Of a stretch of 64,000 nt of DNA, positions 33,490 to 43,071 are shown in pieces. Positions within the stretch are counted from its first letter, which is position 1; each line of letters starts with the position of its first letter. The position numbers and the translations under genes were made by a program. The stretch is taken from assembly GCA_039090855.1 (NCBI GenBank), contig CM077034.1, positions 225,931,331-225,995,330 on the forward strand. The letters are read 5' to 3'. The notes under the pieces are model-generated. The model had not been told where the DNA came from and made no database searches. It worked only from the letters and a program-made list of their open reading frames with translations. This DNA comes from Macrothele yani. Its lineage: Eukaryota; Arthropoda; Arachnida; Araneae; Macrothelidae.

Positions 33490-34635
33490 ATGGCTGTTGC
33501 TAAGTTGTCAAATTTCATTTCCGAAGCACTAGATGACAGTTATTATACTATTTGTGTTTTTACTGATTTCCAAAAAGCTTTCGACACGGTAAATCACGGC
33601 ATTCTGTTACATAAATTACCCAAATACGGTTTTCGTGGCAAAATTCTTTCCCTCTTAATCAGCTACCTCTCTCATCGCAAACAGTATGTCACTGTAAATA
33701 AAATAAACTCCGATCTACTTAATATTTCATGTGGAGTGCCTCAAGGTTCGGTATTGGGACCATTACTGTTCCTGTTATATATTAATGACCTTCCTCTGTG
33801 CCTGCAATCAACTCATGCTTCGCTATACGCTGATGACACTGTCATTTTTCAAAAATGTCATGATTTGCATAAGTTACAGATAATGATCAATAATGATCTT
33901 TCAAATTTATCTCATTGGTTATGCTCTAACAAATTATCACTTAATATTCTAAGAACCAACGCCATATATTTCCGAAACGTTCATAAAAGAGACGACATAA
34001 ATAACTTTCCAGTCAGGATTAATGATCTCCCCCTTAAAATTGTGGACAAAGTTCAGAATCTTGGTGTTTGGTTTGATGAATTCTTTAACTGGAATATGCA
34101 TGTTCAGTTTGTTTTAAAAAGAGTTTCCTTACAGGTTGGCCTGCTTGGTAAAATTAAGCATCTCTTCCCTATCAGTGTCCTAAAAACATTTTACTATGCT
34201 TTTATTTATACCCATCTCTCCTATTGTCTGGAATCTTGGTATTCAAATATAAGTGCAAACATTAAGTTATGCTTGCTCAAATTAGGGAAGAAATCTGTTC
34301 GCTATATGCTGAACACAGATTACATGTCTCATTCAGAACCATTATTTCTAAAATTAAATATTCTAAAAATTCATGAAGTTTTTACCTTGAAACTAGGTAT
34401 CATGTTTTTTAAAAGAATGCATCTTAAACTGCCTATTTTTCAATCTGACATCAAATATCTGGATTATTCTATCTTCACCAGATCTGTTGCTAACAAGAAA
34501 TTATGTCAGCCGTGTGTTAGACTTAATTATGGTTTCAATAGCATACTGTACAAAGCCATTATCCTATGGAATAATCTCCCAGAGAGCATCAGATCCCTCG
34601 AAAGTTTTCCTTGTCTCTGCAAAATTACATTGTAA
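33490..34635 (+). CDS. LINE reverse transcriptase (truncated, open frame)
   Basis: An uninterrupted frame of 381 codons covering the palm and thumb of a CR1/L2-like reverse transcriptase. In order: YTICVFTDFQKAFDTVNHGI (residues 19-38, first catalytic Asp), GVPQGSVLGPLLFLLYINDL (about 83-102), LYADDTVIF (about 111-119, catalytic Asp pair), then NLGVWFDEFFNWNMHV and the C-terminal SVRYMLNTDYMSHSEPLFLK and ILWNNLPESIRSL. The endonuclease and the first reverse transcriptase blocks are missing, so the Met at 33490 is the truncation point rather than a real start. The frame is nevertheless free of stops, which suggests a fairly young insertion. Confidence 0.88.
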   Translation: MAVAKLSNFISEALDDSYYTICVFTDFQKAFDTVNHGILLHKLPKYGFRGKILSLLISYLSHRKQYVTVNKINSDLLNISCGVPQGSVLGPLLFLLYINDLPLCLQSTHASLYADDTVIFQKCHDLHKLQIMINNDLSNLSHWLCSNKLSLNILRTNAIYFRNVHKRDDINNFPVRINDLPLKIVDKVQNLGVWFDEFFNWNMHVQFVLKRVSLQVGLLGKIKHLFPISVLKTFYYAFIYTHLSYCLESWYSNISANIKLCLLKLGKKSVRYMLNTDYMSHSEPLFLKLNILKIHEVFTLKLGIMFFKRMHLKLPIFQSDIKYLDYSIFTRSVANKKLCQPCVRLNYGFNSILYKAIILWNNLPESIRSLESFPCLCKITL

Positions 34636-34998
34636 ATCATCCTGATCTCCATAACGAATCTCAACCCTATCATTAAATAAACTTAATTATGGTTTAAATA
34701 GCATACTGTATAAAGCCATTAATTCTATGGAATAATCTCCCAGAGAGCATCAGATCCCTGGAAAGTTTTCCTTGTCTCTGCAAAATTACATTGTAAATCA
34801 TCCTGATCTCCATAACGAATCTCAACCCTATCATTAAATAGACTTAATTATGGTTTAAATAGCATACTGTATTTAAAGCCATTATCCTATGGAATAATCT
34901 CCCAGAGAGCATCAGATCCCTGGAAAGTTTTCCTTGTCTCTGCAAAATTACACTGTAAATCACCCTGATCTCCATAACGAATCTCAACCCTATCATTA
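34524..34998 (+). repeat. Three-fold tandem repeat of the LINE 3-prime end
   Basis: The segment ACTTAATTATGGTTT...GAATCTCAACCCTATCATTAAAT (about 160 bp: the end of the reverse transcriptase frame plus 3-prime UTR) occurs at about 34522, 34681 and 34842. Copies two and three share AATAGCATACTGTAT with small indels, so copy one, still joined to the gene, is the source. Confidence 0.9.
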
Positions 34999-35189
34999 AA
35001 TTGTAGTTCCAAGCAGTGGTGCTTCTGTTATAACCATTTTACTTGCTTTCATATATGCCATATGTTTTTTTCTTTTTCTTACATCTGATAGGGGGAATCG
35101 CCTTACAAACAATGTGTTCAGATTCCTCCTGGTAGTGTATTGCATTTTCATATAACTGGTAAGTTTTAAATGTGTGCAATAAATAATTG

Positions 35190-35368
35190 TATTGTATAAT
35201 AATAGCATCCTTCCAATCCCGAGGAACCATTCCTAGCTCCCAGCATAACTGGGAACTTTCAGTTAACCAGTCAATTACAGAGTCGCCACCACATTTCAAC
35301 ATCTCGGCAGTTATGCCGTCAACTCCCAGAGCCTTACCGTTCTGGACAGATTTTAGAGCTTTACACAT
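35190..35368 (-). pseudogene. LINE reverse transcriptase, N-terminal part
   Basis: The minus frame reads MCKALKSVQNGKALGVDGIT, AEMLKCGGDSVIDWLTESSQ and MVPRDWKDAIII, the standard first reverse transcriptase blocks (GKAxGxDGI, P-x-DWK). Beyond AIII the frame runs into the inserted LINE. It continues in the fragment at 32200-33404. Confidence 0.85.
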
Positions 35369-35720
35369 GTCTTCTCTTCATTAAAAAGACATAAAGGAGG
35401 ATAACTAACCCAACCGATAATGACGGCCACTGGCCGTACCAATGTGTGACATCACAGGCAAATCCAGCAACACATGTACACTACCGTCTGAAGGATTGAG
35501 TTAGGTTTCTCAGTCGTTTTTATCAGCAGTAACGCACATAACGAATTTTGCAAATTGTGAGGATTTGATGACTCATAAAGCTGTTGTGTTTACACATAAA
35601 GTTATTTTTTTCTTAGTAAAAAAACCTTAAAATGCCTTTTTTTCTTGAAATTCTCACAAAAAATAAAGGTGCATGCATCATTTGAAAAATACGGTATACT
35701 TAGATTTAAATCGTACCTAC

Positions 35721-35841
35721 CTGCTTCTAGTTTGGACACAAAACAGGCTTCAAAGACATCGTAATCGTCAGTCACAAACGCAAACTTCCCATTGGTCACT
35801 TTTTCTCGGGAAACTAAGATGTGTCCTTTGGTATCAGTTAC
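35721..35841 (-). CDS. TMED10: TMED10-like p24 receptor, GOLD-domain exon
   Basis: A 121-nt exon (40 codons plus one base) encodes VTDTKGHILVSREKVTNGKF then AFVTDDYDVFEACFVSKLEA and the first base of Gly. It matches the second half of the luminal GOLD domain of TMED10, including the conserved KFAF-T-x-DYD-x-FExCF block. The acceptor is TCTCATTGCAG (AG at 35842-35843, then G at 35841 as first exon base; the overlap CAGG allows this placement) and the donor is GTAGGTACG (35712-35720). The base left over pairs in phase with the exon at 16705-16775. The signal-peptide and first GOLD exon should lie to the right, upstream on the minus strand. I did not find it between 35842 and 64000, although a short or diverged exon could be missed there. 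Confidence 0.92.
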
Positions 35842-36060
35842 CTGCAATGAGATGTAAGGTTGGGAAAATAAATGCAACAGCCGCATTAAACAGGCACAAA
35901 TTGGCGGGACAAAATACACACAAAAAGATAAACACAGCTGCCAACTTTTTAAAATAAAAAACCGGGACATCAATGAGCGTTCAGCGCTGCACATATACAC
36001 TATCTACCAACAAGTAATTGGACACCTGTGATAGCAAAGGAAAACGAAGTTTATTCACCT

Positions 36061-37100
36061 TCAATAGTTGGTGGAGCCTCCACGAGCGGCGATTACAGCT
36101 GCGACCCTCCGGGGCATACTCTCAACCAGGCGCTGTACGACGGCTAGCGGTATTTTCTTCCACTCGGCTTGGAGAAGACAGGTCGGTTCCTTCACCGATT
36201 TCGGACGGTGGGGGCACCCCTTAAGTCGACGCTCCAACTCGTCCCAGAGGTGCTCAACAGGGTTAAGGTTCGGGGCCAGTCCATTCGATTAACCCCATTG
36301 TCACCATACCAAGCCATGGTTAACCTCACAACATGACAGGTGGCATTGTCATCCTGAAAGTAACATGGGTCCACCCCGTAAAACTGCCACAACGTAGGAA
36401 GCGCATGGTCATCCAAAATGGTGCAGTAGGTCTCGGCGTTGAGTCTACCAGGAATTGCGACCAAGGGTCCCGTGCCATACCAGGAGAAATACAACCATAG
36501 CATAATTCCACCGCCGCCGAACTTCACAGTTGGCACAATACATTACGGCAGGAGGCGTTCTCCAGGCAGACGCCAAACCCAGACCCTGCCATCCGAACGG
36601 TTGAGGGTGAACCTTGATTCGTCGCTCCAGAGAACCTGTTTCCACTGTTCAACGACCGTTGAACAGTGGAAACAGGTTCTCTGGAGATGTTCTTTTCACC
36701 ACGTTAGCCGAGCAGCGCTATTCGACATGGTGATCAAAGGCTTGTGGGCGGCAGCACGTCCATGATACCAGAATAGAGCTTCCTTATGGATGGTATTCAT
36801 CAAAAGAACACTCCCGGATGCCTGTAGAAACTCCTCGTGGATGTTGCCCATCGACTTGGTGCGGTTCTTCCGAATTTCTCTGGCCAGCACCCGTCGGTCT
36901 CTAACTCCCAGTTTTGTGGGTCTGCCGGGTCGGGGCACATTCCGACAGTCACCTCTCATCTTCCACTTGCCAATCACATAGGCCACTGTCAATTTTGGGT
37001 ACTTCAACTTGCTGGATAGGTCACGTATGGATCGGCCATTTCTGTGATACCCGATGATTACACCTTTCTCGAAATCAGAGAGCTTCGAACTGCGTGGCAT
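36061..37100 (-). pseudogene. Tc1-like DD34E transposase pseudogene
   Basis: The start at 37100 (MPRSSKLSDFEKGVIIGYHR) is preferred over an upstream in-frame Met because it is the usual Tc1 N-terminus. The paired-like DNA-binding region continues with GRSIRDLSSKLKYPKLTVAY and GRPTKLGVRDRRVLAREIRK. The core follows a 62-bp hairpin: VLWSDESRFTLNRSDGRVW (first Asp), a stop at LLP, then [30 protein letters not shown] (second Asp) and, in another frame, [16 protein letters not shown] (Glu), ending RGGSTNY. The hairpin, the stop and a frameshift near 36275 inactivate it. Confidence 0.9.
36625..36686. repeat. Perfect 30-bp inverted repeat, 2-bp spacer
   Basis: CTCCAGAGAACCTGTTTCCA with CTGTTCAACG (36625-36654) is followed by AC and then its exact reverse complement (36657-36686). 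The arms are transposase coding sequence, so one arm is an inverted copy of the other. Confidence 0.95.
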
Positions 37101-37439
37101 CTTGCATGCGACTGGTTGCATTGTTGTTTCCCACACGATATTTAACGGCGGCGGCCATGACGTTTATCAGGACCGCCGATATCACCGATTGCAGGGGTGT
37201 CCAATTACTTGTTGGTAGATAGTGTATAATTCAGACTGCACAAATAAAAGTATGTTCTTAAAGCTTTCCAATGAGCTTTACTTCACCTTCCTGCTAATTC
37301 AAATAAAATTCTACAGCCTTCATAAAATAAGTCTAAAATGGCATTTTTCATAAAATAATCGACTCATTAAATGCTGTTCATTATGTTTCACACGTTATAT
37401 AGGTTCAGCAATCAGGAGACCATTAAATGATGTTAAATA

Positions 37440-38872
37440 CACTGACGGAAAAAAAAATCCCAACACCACAAAAAAATAGTTGTAGAAGAATGAAATGGCG
37501 GCAATACATTTGTATAGGTAACATATTTAATCGATTAAGGTTTCAAGATCACAGCTTAATGTAAGCGCGAGAAGAGCCATTTTAAATGTGAAATGCTGGT
37601 ACATTAATAACCAGTGTAACCGCCAGAATGTTGAATGCAAGCACGCAAACGTTCATGCATTGTGTCGTACAGGTGCTGGATGTCAGTTTCTGGGATGGAG
37701 TTCCATGCCTGTTGCACTTGGTCGGTCAATACAGGGACGGTTAATGCTGGTTGGTGGTGACGCTGGAGTTGTCGTCCAATGATGTCCCATACGTGCTCGA
37801 TTGGAGAAAGATCTGGTGATCTAGCAGGCCACGGCAACATGTCGACACTCTGTAGAGCATGTTGGGTTACAACAGCGGTATGCGGGCGAGCGTTATCCTG
37901 TTGGAAAACACCCCCTGGAATGCTGTTCATGAATGGCAGCACAACAGGTGGAATCACCAGACCGACGTACAACTGTGCCGTCAGGGTGCGTGGGATAACC
38001 ACGAGAGTACTCCTGCTGTCATAGGAAATTGCTGCCCAGACCATAACTCCAGGTGTAGGTCCAGTGTGTCTCGGCCGCAGACAGGTTGGTTGCAGGCGCT
38101 CACCTGGCCTCCTTCTAACCAACACACGGCCATCACTGGCACCCAGGCAGAACCGGCTTTCATTAGAAAACACAACAAATCTCCACTCCGTCCTCTAATG
38201 AGCTCTAGCTTGACACCACTGACGTCGCAAACGGCAGTGGTTTGGAGTAAGTGGAATGCACGCTACAGGGCATCTGGCTCGGAGCTGTCCTTCAAGTAAC
38301 CGATTTGTAACAGTTCGTTGTGTCACTGTGGTGGCAACTGCAGCTTGAATTGCTGCCGCAGATGCGATACGATGCGCCACGGACATACGCCGTATACGGC
38401 GGTCTTCCCTCTCAGTAGTGCCACGTGGCCGGCCGGAACCCGGTCTTCTTGAGGCAGTACCTTCCCTTGACCACCGCTGCCAACAATCATGCACAGTGGC
38501 TACATTCCTGCCAAGTCGTTCTGCAATATTGCGGAAAGAAAATCCACCTTCTCGTAGCCCTATTACACGACCTCGTTCAAACTCCGTGAGCTGTTGATTA
38601 TGGCTTCTTCGTCTTCTTAAAGGCATTCTTGACTAACATCAACACACTACGTCGAATCTCAACGATAACTAACGCTCACGAACGTTACAGCGCGTATTTA
38701 CAGCAAACCTGCTTTGCATGTTCCGAGGGGCGCTACTAGCGCCACATGTATGCGCCGAGCACGAAATTTGCATAGACGTCATCTTACAGATGTACTCTCA
38801 CCACCTACCAACTGTCGTTTATCTAACACAGCCCCTTCTTGGTGTTGGGATTTTTTTTTTTTTCTGTGAGTG
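37440..38872 (-). mobile_element. Tc1-like transposon, nearly intact
   Basis: The ends are CACTGACGGAAAAAAAAATC at 37440 and GATTTTTTTTTTTTCTGTGAGTG ending at 38872, both next to CCCAACACCA in inverted orientation and flanked by TA. Length 1433 bp. Its transposase frame has a single stop, so this is the best preserved Tc1 copy in the window. Confidence 0.94.
37604..38626 (-). pseudogene. Tc1-like transposase with one in-frame stop
   Basis: One continuous frame of about 340 codons, MPLRRRRSHNQQLTEFERGR to HSGGYTGY, is interrupted only by TAG at 38195-38197 between RARAH and RTEWRFVV. The N-terminal part holds two helix-turn-helix units (VIGLREGGFSFRNIAERLG and SAAAIQAAV...VTNRLLE) separated by a GRPRG hook motif. 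The catalytic blocks are VVFSNESRFCLG, GGVFQQDNARPHTAVV and WPARSPDLSPIEHVWD. The usual first Asp (SDESRF) is Asn here, so even reading through the stop should not restore catalysis. The second Asp and the Glu are intact. Length and layout are normal for Tc1 DD34E. Confidence 0.93.
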
Positions 38873-39089
38873 TATATAGAGAGCACAATATCTGTAATTA
38901 AAACCAAGAAACAATTAAAGTTATTTCTACTTACTATAATCAGTAGTAGCTGAAGGGTCTTCACATGCATGCATATAATGAATTTGTTCACAAGACATTG
39001 CCGTAAGTGTCCGACTTATTCAAAGAATGTGAGCTTTGCACATTGTGAAGTTCGGAAATAAAATTCATGATACTGTAAAAGCTGAACAA

Positions 39090-40157
39090 GACAAGAATGC
39101 CTCGTAGCAGAATCGCGGCGACAGGCCACGTACGTTGCAGTTTTATTTTGGTCCTGCAGACGAAAAAACTATATCTTCAGAATCAGAACCCTATCTACCA
39201 TCTTGCAGACTACCGTAGATGCAAGTTTTCCACCTTTCAAAATTTCTGAAAACGGAAGTTAGGCGTTGTGAGGATTTCTCCCGTAATTGTAATTTTTTTT
39301 TTCTCGCGAAGGATGACGTACGTCGCAGAAATATTTTGTACTCATCCCGGTGGCGGAACTGCTGCAACAGGTGACGTACGTCGCAGGTTTATTTTGTACT
39401 CGCCCCGTAGCAGAATCGCCGCGATGCACGACGCACATCGTAGATTTATTCTGTACTCATCCCCGCAGAAGAATCGCAGAGATGGGCGACGTACATAGCA
39501 GGTTTATTATGTACTCGTCCCCGAAGCAGAATTGCGGTGAAGGCCGGTGTACATCGTAGATTTATTTTGTACTCATTGCCGTAGAAGAATCGTGACGATG
39601 AGCGATGTGCATTGCAGGTTTATTTTGTGCTCATCCCAGTGGTAGTTAGTTAGTTAATTGATTTTAGTGGCGCAAGGGCCAGGTTTGGCCAAAGAGCGCC
39701 AGACACAGAACTATCAGTTAAAGATTTTTTTTTTTTTTTTTTAGAGGCGGGGTGAAAATATAAGGAGCAGACAGGCTTGGTAAAAGTTAGAAAAGAGAAT
39801 GAGGAAAGCTGTGAAGACTAGTTAGTTAATTAGGTTTATATATAAATTTATTAATTCACTGTTATAATTATTATAACTTTTTTTTTTTTTTTTTTAAATA
39901 AGTTTTAAAAAGTCAATCTGCTTTAAGAACGAAAATACTGCGAAAGTGTCGCAGTGGTCGCCTAAAAGCTTCTGCAGTGTAGCTGCGCCGTCATCCAGTA
40001 GATGAGACTGAAAATAGTGAAACCGATGATTACGAAAACGAACACAACTACATAAAACACGAGAGCAGAATTGCGGCGATGGATGACATACATCGCAGGT
40101 TTATTTTGTACTCGTCCCCGTAGAAGAATTGCGGCGACAGGAGATGTACATTGCAGA
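39090..40157. repeat. 58-bp minisatellite, interrupted
   Basis: Units of the form GACGTACATCGCAGGTTTATTTTG then TACTCGTCCCCGTAGCAGAATTGCGGCGATG recur at 39314, 39373, 39430, 39488, 39546 and 39604 (57-59 bp). More units stand at 40067-40157 and again at 41948-41975 and about 42690-42760. A LINE tail (39645-40066) and hAT copy 2 (40158-41947) interrupt the array. The forward frames at 39268-39559 are repeat-encoded. Confidence 0.88.
39645..40066 (-). mobile_element. 3-prime fragment of the ORF1-LINE family
   Basis: TAGTTAGTTAGTTAATTGAT at 39645 and TGGCGCAAGGGCCAGGTTTG then GCCAAAGAGCGCCAGACAC match the 3-prime end of the LINE at 18988-21489. GAAAACGAACACAACTACAT at about 40036-40055 matches the bases just after its ORF1 stop. 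Only the 3-prime UTR is present, and the tail is (AACT)n here rather than (AACC)n. Confidence 0.8.
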
Positions 40158-41947
40158 CAGGGCAAGATTTCATCTTTTTTGCTCACTAGCAAATTTTGCT
40201 AGTGACCAAATAGTTTGCTAGCAAAACATTTGCATGACTAGCAAGTAAAACTAAATCACATCGTAACTTATTTTCTAATAAAGTTACACAGAAATTTAAA
40301 TATGTGTATCAATATTTTGACTTACCTTTTTGAATAATGAATAGAATCTTAGATAAGTTTAGTGACTATTAATTTCTAACAAATTCTCATACCACATGAA
40401 TATATTTCACTGACATTCTAATTCAGATTTCTTCCCATATGGTTTACGCTCAGGGTGTCTGACTTTGTCATCATACCACTTTATAACTGCTGACTGTGGA
40501 TTAAAAATCTCTTCTTGTGGCCCTTCTATTTCAATTGTCATCAGAGCATTTAAAGTTTCAACAGACAAATTGTTCCTCCAATCCCCTTGTATTCTTTTTA
40601 AAAACTGAATCCCACCTCACAACATGCAGTAATAAGTGGAAGTATCGCATAAATTTCTGCTAAACTTCTACACACTGCATATCTGCCAACTAATACACAA
40701 TGCCGTAGTTTCTACGGAATCAGTTGTCTGACTACGGAACTCACTATCAAAACTACGGATTCTACAAATTTTCATTTTGTTTCAAATTTTTCTTTTGCGA
40801 TTATTTTTATGATATACACGAGATTCTTACAGGGATTCGCGGAATACCGCTTTTCTTTTTTTTTTTTTTTTTGTCATCAGTTAGATCATTCTGAAGATCG
40901 ATATTTGGGAGAGGGGGGGGGTCGTCTTCCATCTGGAGAGGAAAATTCGTGCTTCAAAACTTTCGAACACAGTAGTGAAATGGAATAAGAAAATTTTGCC
41001 GTAATTGCAAATTATTCTCCCAATGTTGTCTTTGTGTCCGCTTTTCTTGTTAAATATCATTTTATTGCATAAATAATTGCATTTTAGCTTGAAACTGGGG
41101 AGAACAATTTGCAAAAACGGAAGTTGGCTGCTGCAAAATTTTTGTGTAATCTTCAGGCATGAGATTCTTCCGCGAATTCAAGGAATTCCGGCTTTTTCGT
41201 TATTATTGGAATTCCGTCTTTACGAAACTAGAAAACGAAAGGTCGACGGAATTCGGATTTTTTCCGTAATCATATTTTTCTTTTTCTCACGATGTTGCCT
41301 CTGTCCAGTATTATTGCTCATTAACATTTTACTGGATAAATATTTGTATTTCAGCTTGAAAATAAAAGGAAAATTTCCAAAACCAGAAGTCAGACGAAGC
41401 AAAAGTTTCTTCCGTAATCGTTTACCCCCTCCACGAACACGTTTCGTAAAAAAGCGTCTATCTATGCCATGCAATAAAGGCGATCGCTTGGCTCAGGGTA
41501 CGACAGAAGCTGAGGACAAAGTTCGTGGGGCAAAAGAAGGGAGGGTGGCAGAGCAGGTGGTCAAACAACCGATCCATCCCAGAGCTCTGGGTTGCCACAG
41601 CAACCATTGCCGACGTCACGTTCAGTTTCTGTAATAGACCAATGAGGGCACGATGGAGAGGAGTTTCAATGCGCTTCTATGACAGTTTGGAAGGGATGAA
41701 AGATATGGGGAGGATGGGTATTAAGTGTCGAAAGGAAATTGGCGAAAGAGAATCGCTGATCGTTGCTGTTTTAACAAGTGATAATAGAAACTGTTATGTA
41801 AACTTCATGGATTAATAATGATTTTTGGTTACTTTAAATAAAGAAATTACCTTACTAGCAATATTTGCGACTGCAATTTTTTTTCACTAGCAAATTTGAA
41901 TTTTCACTAGCTATTTGCTAGTTGCTAATCGGTGAAATCGCACCCTG
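40158..41947. mobile_element. Non-autonomous hAT element, copy 2
   Basis: Bounded by CAGGGCAAGATTTCATC (40158) and GGTGAAATCGCACCCTG (ending 41947). The 8-bp flanks are ATTGCAGA (40150-40157) and ATTGCAGG (41948-41955), seven of eight identical, inside a 58-bp minisatellite unit. It aligns throughout with copy 1 (24554-26485) apart from an indel of roughly 170 bp after ATGCCATGCAATAA (about 41475). Copy 2 keeps additional CTAGCAAATT motifs at its right end (41885-41930). Confidence 0.93.
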
Positions 41948-41982
41948 ATTGCAGGTTTATTTTGTATTCACCCCCAGAGTTG

Positions 41983-42135
41983 TATAAAAACAAAATGTAT
42001 CTGCGTACACAACCACTGAAATAGAAACTTGCTGCAAGCCTGCAAATCACAATAATAGAATACGATAATTTAAAAAAAAATGAATAATAAATAAATAATT
42101 ATTAGATTACAGAGAAGTACAAAATATGTACATTG
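41983..42135. repeat. Direct repeat partner of 46007-46185
   Basis: AGAGTTGTATAAAAACAAAATG, CAACCACTGAAATAGAAACTTG and CTGCAAGCCTGC have close matches in the same order at 46007-46185. The two copies flank the block that holds the mariner and the TIR element. The sequence from 42136 to 42690 shows nothing I recognise. Confidence 0.75.
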
Positions 42136-42789
42136 CAATTAAATGTGTAGCAATGCGTGGGAAATGGACCTTTACAGAAAAATAATATATTGGACAAAGA
42201 ACTTCATAAGAACTGAAGTTTTTGCAGCTAGAAAAACAGTTCCATGAATGGACCTTTCAAGAATTATAAATAGCATTTTCAACAATTTAATTCAAAAATA
42301 GTAGACTACAAAATACATAAAGAAAAGATTTTAATTTAATAACTAGCAACTGCAAGAGGAAGCTGGCATTTAAGTCCTTCCCGTGTGAATGAAACTTTTG
42401 ATACAGTTCCAATACATTGAGAAAAAGGCTTTGATAAAAATCAAGATGCCAGAAAATGTTAAAAACAAAGGAACTCGGAAGATGTGAAAAATACAGTTGA
42501 ACCTTCTCACATTAAAATAAAATTAAATACATTAACTGGAGTAAATCCTAGAGTAAGTGTTTTAATTGCTGTAGATAACATTTTTATTTTTTTTTAAATC
42601 GACAAGCAAAAACTATCTGCAAAATCTGCTAATAATTTGGAAACTATCCACGTATGGTGTACGTGTGTACGTCTATATTCTGCTACTCTGCTCACCCCAT
42701 AACAGAATCAAGCTGACGGCCGACATACATTGCAGATTTATTTTGGTTCTGCAGACAGAAATGATGTCCCCAGAACCCTATTAAACCGT

Positions 42790-42935
42790 TGAGTTCTTAG
42801 CAGGATATCATAGAAGTCCTGTCATTTTTTCTCTTCACGTTTTTTTTACACAAGTTCGCTGAAAACTACGACACCTGGACTCCTTAACTTCCTATTCAAT
42901 CTGGTGGTGTCATATTGAGGGTGAATGGTATATTT
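42790..42935 (+). repeat. Left arm of a long inverted repeat
   Basis: GAGTTCTTAGCAGGATATCA, GTCCTGTCATTTTTTCTCTTCACG, GAAAACTACGACACCTGGACTCC and CATATTGAGGGTGAATGGTATA have reverse-complement partners at 45757-45903. About 145 bp pair with scattered mismatches. Confidence 0.85.
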
Positions 42936-43071
42936 ATTTAAGAGGTTGGAATAATGGATTTTATTTCGATTTTATTATTTCATTGGATTAATTTTCTTTC
43001 AAGTTCTATTTTGAAGACAAGGTTTTTTTGGTGTTTTCGATAAAAGACTTTTATGGGTTTTAGCTATCATA

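Larger units (their letters stand above)
33405..35195 (+). mobile_element. 5-prime-truncated LINE inserted in an older LINE
   Basis: The insert opens with copies of target DNA in inverted and direct orientation (33405-33489), then an open reverse transcriptase frame (33490-34635). Three tandem copies of its 3-prime end and an AT-rich tail (ATTGTATTGTATAATAATAG, to about 35195) follow. The surrounding minus-strand LINE resumes on both sides, giving KNYCGIS to the left and WKDAIII to the right. Confidence 0.82.
35998..37224 (-). mobile_element. Tc1-like transposon, full length, inactive
   Basis: The terminal inverted repeats are CACTATCTACCAACAAGTAA at 35998 and TTACTTGTTGGTAGATAGTG ending at 37224. 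They continue through TTGGACACCTGTGATAGC with few mismatches and are flanked by TA on both sides. Length 1227 bp. It carries the transposase pseudogene at 36061-37100 and a perfect internal hairpin at 36625-36686. A truncated relative lies at 12226-12797. Confidence 0.94.
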
